Notes under the pieces: model-generated
The model's input: the letters and a program-made list of their open reading frames with translations, nothing else
Database searches by the model: none
Told to the model about the DNA's origin: nothing
Origin: Chloroflexi bacterium B3_Chlor
GTDB lineage: Bacteria; Chloroflexota; Anaerolineae; UBA7937; B3-Chlor
NCBI GenBank assembly: GCA_005223035.1
Contig: NJBK01000013.1
Location: 1 to 62,756, forward strand
Length of the DNA: 62,756 nt
Direction of reading: 5' to 3'
Part shown: positions 1-8,420 of the stretch, one piece after another
Layout of the letters: every line of letters begins with the position of its first letter
Position numbering within the stretch: position 1 is the stretch's first letter
Position numbers and translations under genes: made by a program

Positions 1-1191
1 AATACCTTTCTTGAGGGCGTAGCGTATCTGATCGCCAAGAGGATCATTCTCGAAATAGAGTTCGGTGTTCAGCCCAGCCTCGCGCAAGTCGCTACTTAGC
101 TGCAAGGAAGCAGCCACCAGAGCCTCATCGAAGATCGTTACCAATACCTGGGAGATTGTCGTACTTACTTCTGGAGGGAACATATCCAGCTCCTGCATGA
201 CATCTATGATGCGCTCAATGCCGAAGCTCGTCCCCGTGGCAGGAAGGCTCCTCTCGCTGAACAAGCCTATCAGTTCGTCGTAGCGTCCCCCGCCCACGAT
301 GCTGCCGATACGGGGTTCCTCCACCACAGTCTCATAGATGGGACCGGTATAGTAGCCGAGCCCTCGAACCATTGTGAAATCGACCTCATACCGTTCCCTG
401 GGGATCCGCAGATTCTGCAGGTAGTCCAGCACCTCCTCCAGCTCAGCAATCCCTTCGAGGGCAATTGGATACGGGTCTAGCCTTTCTCTCAGTTCGACGA
501 GGATGGCCTCATCCTCTCCCGTCATCTGGAGCAGTTCCAAGAGCTTCTCAATGGTTGGACCAGGTATTGCATTGGCGCTGAGCTCCTTCCTGACTCCCTC
601 AGGGCCGATCTTCTCCAGCTTGTCGATGGAGCGGTACAGTCCACCCAGCAACTCCTCACGCACGCCGGCGAACTGTCCGATGCCAGTCAGAATCTTGCGG
701 TTGTTGATCCTCGTCACGAAGTGCTGGAAGCCGAGGCGGCTCAGAACCTCGTGGATGATGTCGAGCATCTCCGCATCGGCCAACATGCTAGAGGTGCCCA
801 CAATGTCTACGTCGCACTGATAGAACTCGCGATACCGACCCTTGCCTGGTCGCTCCCCGCGCCAGACGGGGGATATCTGGTAGCGCTTGAAGGGCTTCTG
901 CAGGTCTGGATACATGGCGATGACCCGCGAGAGGGGCACGGACAGGTCGTAGCGGAGGGCCAGTCTCTCCTTGCCACCTTTGCGCGACACGTCGTATATC
1001 ATCCTCTCGGCAGCCGGGCCGTACTTGCCCGTTAGGGTGTCGTACAGCTCCACGGAAGGTGTCGCAAGGGGTTCGTAGCCGAACTGCTCGAAGACCTGCC
1101 GCATGACCTCGATGACGAATTGGCGACGTATCATGGTCTGCGGTAGGATATCCCTCATTCCTCTGGGAAGTCCTGGTTTCACTTTTCCCAC
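1..1191 (-). CDS. hisS: Histidyl-tRNA synthetase, 3' end cut by the window edge
   Basis: Charges tRNA-His with histidine in the cytoplasm. I translated the reverse strand from 1191: it reads VGKVKPGLPRGMRDILP, then class II synthetase motif 2 (around WRGERPGKGRYREFYQCD) and the HisRS-specific motif around MVRGLGYYTG. About 397 codons are present without a stop; HisRS is usually about 420 residues, so only the end of the anticodon-binding domain is missing. The GTG start at 1191 is preceded by AGGAGG at 1205-1210 (spacing about 13). An in-frame GTG at 1182 and ATG at 1158 exist, but the ATG would remove the conserved PRG. It lies 74 nt downstream of hutH and in the same direction as the tRNA-His gene. 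Confidence 0.93.
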   Translation of the reverse strand, partial: MGKVKPGLPRGMRDILPQTMIRRQFVIEVMRQVFEQFGYEPLATPSVELYDTLTGKYGPAAERMIYDVSRKGGKERLALRYDLSVPLSRVIAMYPDLQKPFKRYQISPVWRGERPGKGRYREFYQCDVDIVGTSSMLADAEMLDIIHEVLSRLGFQHFVTRINNRKILTGIGQFAGVREELLGGLYRSIDKLEKIGPEGVRKELSANAIPGPTIEKLLELLQMTGEDEAILVELRERLDPYPIALEGIAELEEVLDYLQNLRIPRERYEVDFTMVRGLGYYTGPIYETVVEEPRIGSIVGGGRYDELIGLFSERSLPATGTSFGIERIIDVMQELDMFPPEVSTTISQVLVTIFDEALVAASLQLSSDLREAGLNTELYFENDPLGDQIRYALKKGI

Positions 1192-1265
1192 CGTGGCCCT
1201 TTCCCCTCCTTGGCGTTCTCCAATTGATCGATGGCTAGCGCACACCAGAGCAGGTGCACCCTTCT

Positions 1266-2981
1266 CTACTCGGGCTTGAGGAGTAGCTCTCCGATACCCT
1301 CCAGAGGGGCACCGAGAGCCCCTTCGACGGCGCGGAGGATCTCCCCAGCGTGCACCATGGCCGCTATCCTCTCCAGGTCGGGATAGAGAGGTCTATCACT
1401 GCTGAGGTGATCTATTTCTCGTCTGATGGCCTTGTATGCGGCCTCTGTGCCTTTGGCCAGGCCAGCCTTATTGACCACCTTACCGCTCTTCAGCTCGTAT
1501 TCCACGACCTTACGTGTCCTACCTAGCCCTTCATCACCCTCCCACCTCGAGGTGGTGAACTCCAACCCGGCACGTCTGAAATCGAGGGCTTGGGCCGCGC
1601 ACAACATCTCTATGCTCACAATCTGCTCCGCGTTCCAGACCACCTCCCTGGCGTGCCTGGCCGCGTTAGTACTCATGCTGACGTGATCTTCCTGATTGGC
1701 CGACGTGGGAATGGAGTCCACGCTGTCGGGATGCGCTAGCGTCTTGTTATCCGAGACGAGCGCTGCGGACACGTACTGGGCCATCATCAGTCCGTTGTTG
1801 ACGCCGCTATCCTCCACCAGCATGGGCGGCAATCCCGCGCTCAGAGTGTTGTCCAGCAGACGAAAGGTGCGACGTTCCGAGATGTTCCCCAGCTCGGCCA
1901 CCGCCATGCTCAACATATCCATGGCAAGCGCCAGGGGTTCCCCGTGGAAATTGCCGCACGATATCGCTTTGTTTTCCCTCCCAGGAGGGAGGTCGAGAAA
2001 GATGAGGGGGTTATCCGTGGCTGCGTTGATCTCCCTGCTGAGCACAAGGCGTACAAAGGCCAGCACATCCCTGACGGCACCGATTACCTGGGGGGCGCAG
2101 CGAAGGGAGTAAGCATCCTGCACCCTGTCGGTAGAATCAATCAACTCGCTTCCTTCCAGCAATCTGAGGACATTTGTGGCGCATCTGATCTGCCCGTCAT
2201 GACCGCGCGCCGCCTGTACCTTCTCATGAAACGCGTCCGAGACCCCTCGCAGCGCTTCCAGACTCATGGCCAGCGCTATCTCCGCGCTTTTCGCCAGCTT
2301 TTGCGCGTCGTACATGGCTAGAGCGCCCAGGGCAGCGCTGACCGTGGACCCATTGATGAGGGCCAGACCCTCCTTGGCCTTCAGAACCACCGGCTCGATG
2401 CCTGCACGGCGCATTGCCTCTTTGGCCTCCATCCTTCGACCTTGGTAGAAGGCTTCCCCACCTTCAATGTCCTGGCTGAGCGCCAGGACAAGGTGGGACA
2501 GAGGAGCGAGGTCTCCGCTGGCGCCAACAGAACCCTTCTCAGGCATGACGGGATGCACGCCCTTGTTGAGCATATCCAATAGGGTCTGTAATGTGGTCAC
2601 CCTGATTCCGGAATGCCCTTTGGCGAGCGTATTGGCGCGGATCAGCATCGTGGCTCTGACCACTTCTTCGTCTAGGGGCGGACCCACGCCGGCAGAGTGG
2701 CTGACGATCATATTGCGAGATAGGGTCTCGATCATGTCCTGGGCGACGCTTACCTCAGCCAGGGACCCGAAGCCTGTATTCAAACCGTAGACGGTGAGTT
2801 TTCCTTCTTCCACCACGTGGTCAACCCAGGCCCTGCATCTTTCCACCTTCTCCACTGCATCGGTGGACAACTCCACCCTTCTGCTGTGGCGGGCGACATC
2901 TATGACGTCCTCGACGGTAAGACTATTCCCGTCTGTGAGTAAGGTCCCGGAATGATGAGGTTCAGCCTTCTGCTGGTGCAT
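1266..2981 (-). CDS. hutH: Histidine ammonia-lyase
   Basis: Deaminates L-histidine to trans-urocanate, the first step of histidine utilisation. The 571-residue product has the MIO-forming Ala-Ser-Gly triad at residues 154-156 in a GASGDLAPLSHL context, and the N-terminal YGLNTGFGSL motif of the aromatic ammonia-lyase family. The start is the ATG at 2981 with GGGAGGT about 7 nt upstream. The reading frame stays open much further upstream, but that part runs through a terminator and a tRNA and is not coding. It is separated from hutI/hutU by the tRNA-His unit and its terminator, so it probably needs its own promoter or read-through. Confidence 0.96.
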   Translation of the reverse strand: MHQQKAEPHHSGTLLTDGNSLTVEDVIDVARHSRRVELSTDAVEKVERCRAWVDHVVEEGKLTVYGLNTGFGSLAEVSVAQDMIETLSRNMIVSHSAGVGPPLDEEVVRATMLIRANTLAKGHSGIRVTTLQTLLDMLNKGVHPVMPEKGSVGASGDLAPLSHLVLALSQDIEGGEAFYQGRRMEAKEAMRRAGIEPVVLKAKEGLALINGSTVSAALGALAMYDAQKLAKSAEIALAMSLEALRGVSDAFHEKVQAARGHDGQIRCATNVLRLLEGSELIDSTDRVQDAYSLRCAPQVIGAVRDVLAFVRLVLSREINAATDNPLIFLDLPPGRENKAISCGNFHGEPLALAMDMLSMAVAELGNISERRTFRLLDNTLSAGLPPMLVEDSGVNNGLMMAQYVSAALVSDNKTLAHPDSVDSIPTSANQEDHVSMSTNAARHAREVVWNAEQIVSIEMLCAAQALDFRRAGLEFTTSRWEGDEGLGRTRKVVEYELKSGKVVNKAGLAKGTEAAYKAIRREIDHLSSDRPLYPDLERIAAMVHAGEILRAVEGALGAPLEGIGELLLKPE

Positions 2982-3047
2982 CGCTCTACCTCCCGTCTTC
3001 TGGCTACGGGGCACTCGGCTCGGCCCTCTTTCTTGTGCCCGGTGTGC

Positions 3048-3082
3048 AAAAAAGGAGCCCAGGCTGCCTACCCCCGGCTCCT
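3048..3082 (-). terminator. Rho-independent terminator after tRNA-His
   Basis: On the minus strand AGGAGCC (3082-3076) pairs perfectly with GGCTCCT (3059-3053), followed by a run of six T (3053-3048). It lies just downstream of the tRNA-His 3' end and before hutH. Confidence 0.85.
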
Positions 3083-3096
3083 CGTGCACTGATGAA

Positions 3097-3170
3097 GGTG
3101 GACGACGGGGATCGAACCCGCAACCACAGGATCCACAGTCCAGTGCTCTACCTATTGAGCTACGTCCACC
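3097..3170 (-). tRNA. tRNA-His (anticodon GTG)
   Basis: The minus strand from 3170 to 3097 folds as a 74-nt cloverleaf. The acceptor has eight base pairs (GGTGGACG with CGTCCACC), including the extra G-1:C73 pair that is the tRNA-His identity element. The D stem is GCTC/GAGC, the anticodon loop is CTGTGGA (anticodon GTG), and the T arm is GCGGG-TTCGATC-CCCGT. The anticodon stem has one T-T mismatch (CTGGA/TCCTG). No CCA is encoded. It sits between the hutH and DUF6125-like genes, close to hisS. Confidence 0.96.
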
Positions 3171-3192
3171 GCGACCCCTCAAGTCATTTCAA

Positions 3193-3221
3193 AGTATATC
3201 ATATTGGTGAATGAATTGCAA
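3193..3221 (-). promoter_or_regulatory. Promoter of tRNA-His
   Basis: On the minus strand TTGCAA (3221-3216) is followed after 17 nt by TATACT (3198-3193). The predicted start at about 3186 is 16 nt before the mature tRNA. It overlaps the end of the preceding gene's stop region. Confidence 0.65.
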
Positions 3222-3224
3222 GGT

Positions 3225-3731
3225 TCAGGGCACCTGCTCAACGATGAACTCGCAGACAGGATCTCCCTTGCCCTGGCGCATGGGGTATTGAACGGTGACG
3301 TTGTCCTCGGGCAGCAACATCTGTATCCAGGCGTCCCATAGAGTTTCACACGTGACGCAGGCCTGATCCTGCCGGGGGAGATTGGCTCTCTTGGCACCCT
3401 CAAAGACGGCGCAGCGACGGACCAGGATGCGGGCCGTGCCGTCGCCCATTTGGTAGTCGGCCTTGATGCCTGGCCCCAATAGCAGGTCAGCGTGGGTCGC
3501 GATCATTCTGAGGGCGTCGGGCAGGTCATCAGCCTCCTTCTTACCTACAGCTTTGAGCATCGTGCGCATCTCGATGCGACCAAAGGCCGTGCGCACCAGG
3601 GCATTCAGCTCGATAGCCTCCTCCAGGCCGAACTTCTGGACGCTCTGCAGGAACCATTGCCCATCCCAGTAGAGGGCCAGCTTTCTGAGCATTCTGACCT
3701 TGTTCGCCTCAGGAATATGGTAGATCTCCAA
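3225..3731 (-). CDS. DUF6125 / ATC-hydrolase-like protein
   Basis: A 168-residue protein of unknown function. It begins with an amphipathic region containing YWDGQWFL and GLEEAIELN, followed by FGRIEMR. The second half carries scattered cysteines ending in a GDPVCEF motif. From memory this matches the DUF6125 / L-2-amino-thiazoline-4-carboxylic acid hydrolase-like families; the GD-x(2)-C-x-F ending also recalls V4R-type domains. The start is TTG at 3731 with AAGGAGG about 6 nt upstream. It is 18 nt behind hutI and in the same direction, so it is probably cotranscribed with hutUI. A role in histidine breakdown is only inferred from position. Confidence 0.7.
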   Translation of the reverse strand: MEIYHIPEANKVRMLRKLALYWDGQWFLQSVQKFGLEEAIELNALVRTAFGRIEMRTMLKAVGKKEADDLPDALRMIATHADLLLGPGIKADYQMGDGTARILVRRCAVFEGAKRANLPRQDQACVTCETLWDAWIQMLLPEDNVTVQYPMRQGKGDPVCEFIVEQVP

Positions 3732-3749
3732 CTCCTTGCCTCCTTGCTT

Positions 3750-5012
3750 TCACTCTATCACGCGTCCGGCCTTGACTGTGGTCTCCACCAGATTGGTTCC
3801 AAAGCGGTACACGAGATGTCGGTAGTCCGGTATGTCCAGGATAAGCAGGTCTGCCTTCTTGCCGACCTCCAAGCTGCCCACCTCGTGTCCCATGTCTATG
3901 GCATGAGCCGCGTTGATGGTAGCCGCCACGATTGTCTCGGCGGGGGTCATGCCCATTTTACGGCAGGCCAGGGCCATGATGAAGGGCATCGCTTCGCAAT
4001 AGCAGGTACCGGGATTCAGGTCGGTAGCCAGGGCTACCGGCACTCCTAGCTCTATCATCCGTCTCGCCAGAGGATAGTGAGCTTCGCCCAGCCCAAAGGG
4101 GGTCCCGGGCAGAAGGACGGCTATGGTGCCGGAGTCGACCAACAGCTTGATCTCCTCTTCAGGCGTGCAGGCCAGGTGATCGGCCGACGTGGCCTTCAGC
4201 TCCGCAGCCAGAGCCGCCCCCCCCAAAGAGGTGAACTCGTCGGCATGGATTTTCAACCCCATCCCCATCTCCAAGGCTTTCTCGAGGATGCGTTTGCTCT
4301 GTTCCAAGGAGAAGGCCCCTTCCTCGCAGAATACGTCGCAGAAGAAAGGTCCTTCCTGTTTGCCTAATCCTTCTCTCTCCACTCTAGGCAACATTTCATC
4401 GATCACCAGATTAGCATATTCCTCGTTTCGGCCCTGGTACTCGGCGGGGATGGCGTGAGCCCCGAGGAAGGTAGGTATGATGTCAACCGGGTGGCCTTGA
4501 TGCAGCAGGCGGATGGCCTCCAGCATCTTCAGTTCGTTCTCGGTATCCAGGCCGTAGCCGGTCTTCGCCTCGGCGGTGGTTGTGCCGTGAGCCAGCATCC
4601 TGTCCAACCGCTGCCGGCTTTGGATCATCAGATCTTCCAGACTCGCCGTCCGCGTGGCCCGCACAGTGTTCATGATGCCGCCTCCGGCCGACATGATCTC
4701 CAGATAGGTGGCTCCTTGGAGGCGCATTTCGAACTCTTCGGCGCGATCTCCGGCGAACACCAGGTGGGTATGAGGGTCCACAAAGCCAGGTATGACCACT
4801 TTGCCGGAGGCGTCCACGAGAGTGGTATCCTCTCCAGCGTGCGCCAGCACCTCCGGGGTAGGCCCCACCAGCACGATGCGGTCGCCCTGAACCGCGACTG
4901 CCCCATCATTGATGAGGCTTAGCTCATTCATCGCCGGTCCTCGGCGGGGTCCGTGAGGTGAGGCGAGGGTTAGCAATTGCTTGGCGCTGTGGACGAGCAG
5001 GTTAGCTGACAT
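3750..5012 (-). CDS. hutI: Imidazolonepropionase
   Basis: Hydrolyses 4-imidazolone-5-propionate to N-formimino-L-glutamate, the third step of histidine degradation. The 420-residue amidohydrolase has the zinc motif GFVDPHTHLVFAGDR near residues 75-90, the KIHADEF histidine near 255, and the conserved N-terminal AKQLLTL and GPRRGPAMNEL. Length is normal for HutI. The ATG at 5012 lies 22 nt after hutU, with no obvious Shine-Dalgarno, suggesting translational coupling. No gene for formiminoglutamate breakdown is in the window. Confidence 0.96.
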   Translation of the reverse strand: MSANLLVHSAKQLLTLASPHGPRRGPAMNELSLINDGAVAVQGDRIVLVGPTPEVLAHAGEDTTLVDASGKVVIPGFVDPHTHLVFAGDRAEEFEMRLQGATYLEIMSAGGGIMNTVRATRTASLEDLMIQSRQRLDRMLAHGTTTAEAKTGYGLDTENELKMLEAIRLLHQGHPVDIIPTFLGAHAIPAEYQGRNEEYANLVIDEMLPRVEREGLGKQEGPFFCDVFCEEGAFSLEQSKRILEKALEMGMGLKIHADEFTSLGGAALAAELKATSADHLACTPEEEIKLLVDSGTIAVLLPGTPFGLGEAHYPLARRMIELGVPVALATDLNPGTCYCEAMPFIMALACRKMGMTPAETIVAATINAAHAIDMGHEVGSLEVGKKADLLILDIPDYRHLVYRFGTNLVETTVKAGRVIE

Positions 5013-5034
5013 GGCGCTATGAACGGATCGGCGG

Positions 5035-6684
5035 TTACGACTTCATCATGGGTATCTTTATGCGCTGGCTGTTGGCCGTCTCTATCGCCTTCTCGTAGCC
5101 AGCGTCCACGTGTCGCATGACGGCGGTCCCTGGGTCCGTGGTCAGTACGCGCTCTAGCCGTCGGGCCGCTTCCGATGTGCCGTCGGCGACGATGACCTGA
5201 CCAGCGTGGATGGAGTAGCCAATGCCTACGCCGCCGCCGTGATGGATGGAGATCCAAGTGGCGCCGCCCACGGCATTGAGCAGGGCGTTCAGGAGGGGCC
5301 AGTCGGCCACAGCATCGCTCCCGTCCTTCATCCCCTCGGTCTCTCGGTTGGGAGAGGCCACCGATCCACCGTCGAGATGATCCCGACCGATGACAATGGG
5401 CGCGGATATCTGTCCACTTCCTACCATCTCGTTGATCATCAGGCCGAACCTGGCTCGCTCGCCGTAGCCCAGCCAGCAGATGCGCGCCGGAAGACCCTGA
5501 AACCTTACTTTCTCCTGGGCCATCCTTATCCAGCGGACCAGGTGCTCGTCATAGGAGAACTCCCTCATTACCACTTCGTCGGTCTTGTAGATGTCCTCTG
5601 GATCACCTGAGAGCGCCACCCAGCGGAAGGGCCCTTTGCCGTCGCAGAACAAAGGTCGTATGTAGGCGGGGACGAAGCCTGGAAAGTCGAACGCATTCTG
5701 GACACCTGCCTCGTAGGCCCGTTGACGGATATTGTTCCCGTAGTCGAAGACCACCGCTCCTTTCTCTTGGAAGTCCAGCATGGCTCGGACGTGGCGGCCC
5801 ATGGACTCGATCGATCGCCGGGTGTATTCCTCCGGGTCCCGCTTCCAGAGTTCTTCGGCCTCTTCCACCGAGACCCCCTGAGGTACGTAGCTTCGAGGAT
5901 CATGCGCCGGCGTCTGGTCAGTGACCATGTCCGGCACTACTCCGCGGATAACCAGTTCGGGATAGACGTCGGCGGCGTTGGCTATGAGGCCGACGGATTT
6001 GGCCTCGTTACTGTCCAAGGCCTCCTGGACTAGGGTCATCGCCTCCTCCAGGTCATCCACCACCACATCCACGTAGGCGGTTTCCAGGCGCCTCCGAGCC
6101 CGGTCGACGTCCACCTCCACGACGAGGCCCACGCCCTCGTTCATGGTGATGGCCAAAGGTTGAGCTCCGCCCATACCGCCCAATCCAGCACTGAGCACGA
6201 ACTTGCCTTTCAGACTGGACTCGAAATGGGTCTGAGCTGCCGCCCCGAGGGTCTCGTAGGTGCCCTGGAGTATGCCTTGTGTGCCGATGTATATCCAACT
6301 CCCGGCCGTCATCTGGCCATACATCATCAGGCCCTTGACATCTAGTTCGTCGAAATACTCTTGAGTAGCCCAGGCGGGGACGATGTTGGCATTAGCTAGG
6401 AGAACCCGTGGCGCATCGGGATGGGTCTTGAAGACCCCCACCGGTTTACCAGATTGCACGAGTAGAGTCTCGTCGTTCTCCAACTCTTTCAGCGCGGCAA
6501 TTATGGCGTCGAAGCATTCCCAGTTGCGGGCGGCCTTGCCTCGGCCTCCGTAGACTATGAGTTCCTCTGGCTTCTCGGCTACCTCTGGGTCCAGGTTGTT
6601 CATCAGCATGCGCATAGCCGCTTCCTGTCCCCAGCCCTTGCAACTCAATTCCGTTCCGCGTGGAGCCTTTGTCCCCTTCCTCAT
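5035..6684 (-). CDS. hutU: Urocanate hydratase
   Basis: Converts urocanate to imidazolonepropionate using tightly bound NAD+. The 549-residue product shows [14 protein letters not shown] near the N-terminus, [10 protein letters not shown], the active-site cysteine region [12 protein letters not shown] and the C-terminal [18 protein letters not shown]. The ATG at 6684 is preceded by GGAGGT at a spacing of 7, which decides the start although the frame is open upstream. It is the first gene of the hutU-hutI-DUF6125 unit. Confidence 0.96.
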   Translation of the reverse strand: MRKGTKAPRGTELSCKGWGQEAAMRMLMNNLDPEVAEKPEELIVYGGRGKAARNWECFDAIIAALKELENDETLLVQSGKPVGVFKTHPDAPRVLLANANIVPAWATQEYFDELDVKGLMMYGQMTAGSWIYIGTQGILQGTYETLGAAAQTHFESSLKGKFVLSAGLGGMGGAQPLAITMNEGVGLVVEVDVDRARRRLETAYVDVVVDDLEEAMTLVQEALDSNEAKSVGLIANAADVYPELVIRGVVPDMVTDQTPAHDPRSYVPQGVSVEEAEELWKRDPEEYTRRSIESMGRHVRAMLDFQEKGAVVFDYGNNIRQRAYEAGVQNAFDFPGFVPAYIRPLFCDGKGPFRWVALSGDPEDIYKTDEVVMREFSYDEHLVRWIRMAQEKVRFQGLPARICWLGYGERARFGLMINEMVGSGQISAPIVIGRDHLDGGSVASPNRETEGMKDGSDAVADWPLLNALLNAVGGATWISIHHGGGVGIGYSIHAGQVIVADGTSEAARRLERVLTTDPGTAVMRHVDAGYEKAIETANSQRIKIPMMKS

Positions 6685-6717
6685 GATGGCACCTCCGTCC
6701 AGCCGGCTTTCGTCCTC

Positions 6718-6746
6718 ATTATAGCGCACGTGGGTGCTTGCTGCCA
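6718..6746 (-). promoter_or_regulatory. Promoter of hutU
   Basis: The minus strand carries a perfect TATAAT (6723-6718). The region 17-18 nt upstream, around TGGCA (6746-6741), is only a weak -35. The predicted leader is about 27 nt. No HutC-like operator was recognised. Confidence 0.55.
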
Positions 6747-6755
6747 CATCCCCCC

Positions 6756-6784
6756 TTGTCGAAGCCCCCGGGAACACGTACAAT
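6756..6784 (+). promoter_or_regulatory. Promoter of the methyltransferase gene
   Basis: TTGTCG (6756-6761), 17 nt spacer, TACAAT (6779-6784). The predicted start near 6791 gives a leader of only about 10 nt before the ATG at 6801. It is divergent from the hutU promoter. Confidence 0.55.
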
Positions 6785-6800
6785 AGAGGACAGGTTAGCA

Positions 6801-7442
6801 ATGCTTGTGCGCCTTTGGTACAGGTTCGTCAAGTTCGCTTTTCGACGGTTTTACAACGAGTTTGCCTGGACATACGACTCGGTGAGCCGTGCTGTCTCCC
6901 GCGGAAGATGGCACCATTGGCAGCGAGCTGCCCTGCCACAACTAAGAGGCAACAGGGTGTTGGAGCTTGCCTTTGGCACGGGCAATCTGCTATGGGACAT
7001 GGCGACCGACGGCTACCAGTGTGTGGGCATAGATCTCTCCCCTTACATGGCCCGTATCACAGCCAAGAAGTTCCGTCGTCGGGGCAGGGAAGCTCCCATC
7101 TGTCAAGCGCGGGCTCAGCACCTACCTTTTTCGGACATGGCTTTCGACTCCCTGGTTGCCACCTTTCCCGACTACTTCATTCTCGACCCGGTGGCCCAGG
7201 GGGAAATGGCACGGGTGTTGGTGCCGGGAGGACGCCTGCTCATAGTGGATGGGGGGCATATCCTGAAGGAGGACCTGTGGAGTCGGATCCTCAACTGGGC
7301 TTTCGGGATCACGGTCTCGCCTCGGGCCAGAGAGCAGGCCCGAAAACCCTTTGCTGATCCTCGATTCGTCATTGAGCGACGGGCAGTGTTGGATGAGTGG
7401 AGTGCGGTGGGACTTGTCGTCGCGATCAAGAAAGCAGGGTGA
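6801..7442 (+). CDS. Class I SAM-dependent methyltransferase
   Basis: A 213-residue UbiE/Methyltransf_11-like enzyme. SAM-binding motif I is [12 protein letters not shown] (near residue 55), motif II is the acidic VGIDLS, and a later motif LPGGRL-like [14 protein letters not shown] is present. The substrate is unknown. The N-terminus is basic and aromatic. I chose ATG 6801 because it follows the promoter at 6756-6784; an upstream in-frame ATG at 6738 would begin inside that promoter. It stands alone between hutU and a nitroreductase. Confidence 0.8.
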   Translation: MLVRLWYRFVKFAFRRFYNEFAWTYDSVSRAVSRGRWHHWQRAALPQLRGNRVLELAFGTGNLLWDMATDGYQCVGIDLSPYMARITAKKFRRRGREAPICQARAQHLPFSDMAFDSLVATFPDYFILDPVAQGEMARVLVPGGRLLIVDGGHILKEDLWSRILNWAFGITVSPRAREQARKPFADPRFVIERRAVLDEWSAVGLVVAIKKAG

Positions 7443-7521
7443 CCTAGCTTCACCGGTTTCCGTCACCTCGAGTAACAGGAGGTGTTGTAGAGAGCAAGAG
7501 ACAGCGGGAGGATAGTGAGAA

Positions 7522-8193
7522 ATGGACTTGGACGAAGCCATCAGGCAGCGGCGCAGCATAAGGAAGTACAAGGCCGATGCGCCCATCCCTAGGGAGGATA
7601 TCGAGGCCATCATCGAAGCCGGCTCTTGGGCTCCCAGTAGTACCAACATCCAACCTTGGCGATTCATTTTGGTCGAGGATAGGGAGACCATAGCCAGCAT
7701 GGCCAAGGCAGTTTACGACAAATTCCAGGCGGTCTCCAAGGAGGCTCTTGGCAAGGGTGAGAAAAGGCTGGCTGCCTTCTTCCGGTTCCTGCGCAGCTAC
7801 GGGAGCTTCTTCGCGGACGCCCCTTTGGTAATTGTGGCCTGCGCCAAGCCGTATGAGAATCCGGTGCTCAAGATGCCCATGGCCACCGTTGTGCAGAAGG
7901 CCAAGGAGCTGGAGCACATGGATGTGGATGTGAAGCCCCTGGTCATAGACACGGTGCAGAAGAGCGTGGCTATGGCCGTGCAGAACATGCTCCTCAAAGC
8001 CCAGTCTCTAGGGTATGGCACTTGCGTGATGGACGCTCCCATCGCCATAGAGGGTACCGTGCGCGAAATGCTCGATATCGAAGATGATTTGGAGTTGGTG
8101 ATGGTGATCCCGATGGGAGTCCCTGAGTCCACGAAGGTGGAAGCACCCGAGAGATTAGCTGTGGAGGAGGTGATGAGGTATCACCAGGCGTAG
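7522..8193 (+). CDS. Nitroreductase-family flavoprotein
   Basis: A 223-residue FMN-dependent oxidoreductase. It has the N-terminal RRSIRKY phosphate-binding motif, APSSTNIQPWRF, and the C-terminal glycine-rich MVIPMGVPE. An insertion around residues 85-125 is typical of this broad family. The substrate cannot be told. The ATG at 7522 has GGAGG about 10 nt upstream. Confidence 0.85.
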   Translation: MDLDEAIRQRRSIRKYKADAPIPREDIEAIIEAGSWAPSSTNIQPWRFILVEDRETIASMAKAVYDKFQAVSKEALGKGEKRLAAFFRFLRSYGSFFADAPLVIVACAKPYENPVLKMPMATVVQKAKELEHMDVDVKPLVIDTVQKSVAMAVQNMLLKAQSLGYGTCVMDAPIAIEGTVREMLDIEDDLELVMVIPMGVPESTKVEAPERLAVEEVMRYHQA

Positions 8194-8209
8194 TGTGGGA
8201 CACTACGCC
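8187..8209 (+). terminator. Hairpin at the nitroreductase stop codon
   Basis: GGCGTAGTG (8187-8195) pairs perfectly with CACTACGCC (8201-8209) around a 5-nt loop. The TAG stop lies in the stem. There is no T-run after it, so intrinsic termination is uncertain; it could protect the 3' end instead. Confidence 0.45.
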
Positions 8210-8420
8210 CCGCTATGGCTGTCCTCCTGATGGCGCTCACGTCAGAGTTGCGAGCCCTCTTCGTCGGTGCCGGAGCCCAGAAGGACTCTTTCCCCATTGA
8301 GACAGAGAAGGTGCTTGGACCGGGTCACTGCACGAGCGTCACCCCTTGAATGTATCTCCATCAATACCTCCACAGGGCGCAATGTCTGACGTGGAGGAGC
8401 CTCGGCCGTTGTCAGTCGCC

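Noticed and set aside
2982-3182. N-terminal extension of hutH in the same open frame
   Set aside because: It runs through the tRNA-His gene and its terminator; a strong Shine-Dalgarno supports ATG 2981 instead.
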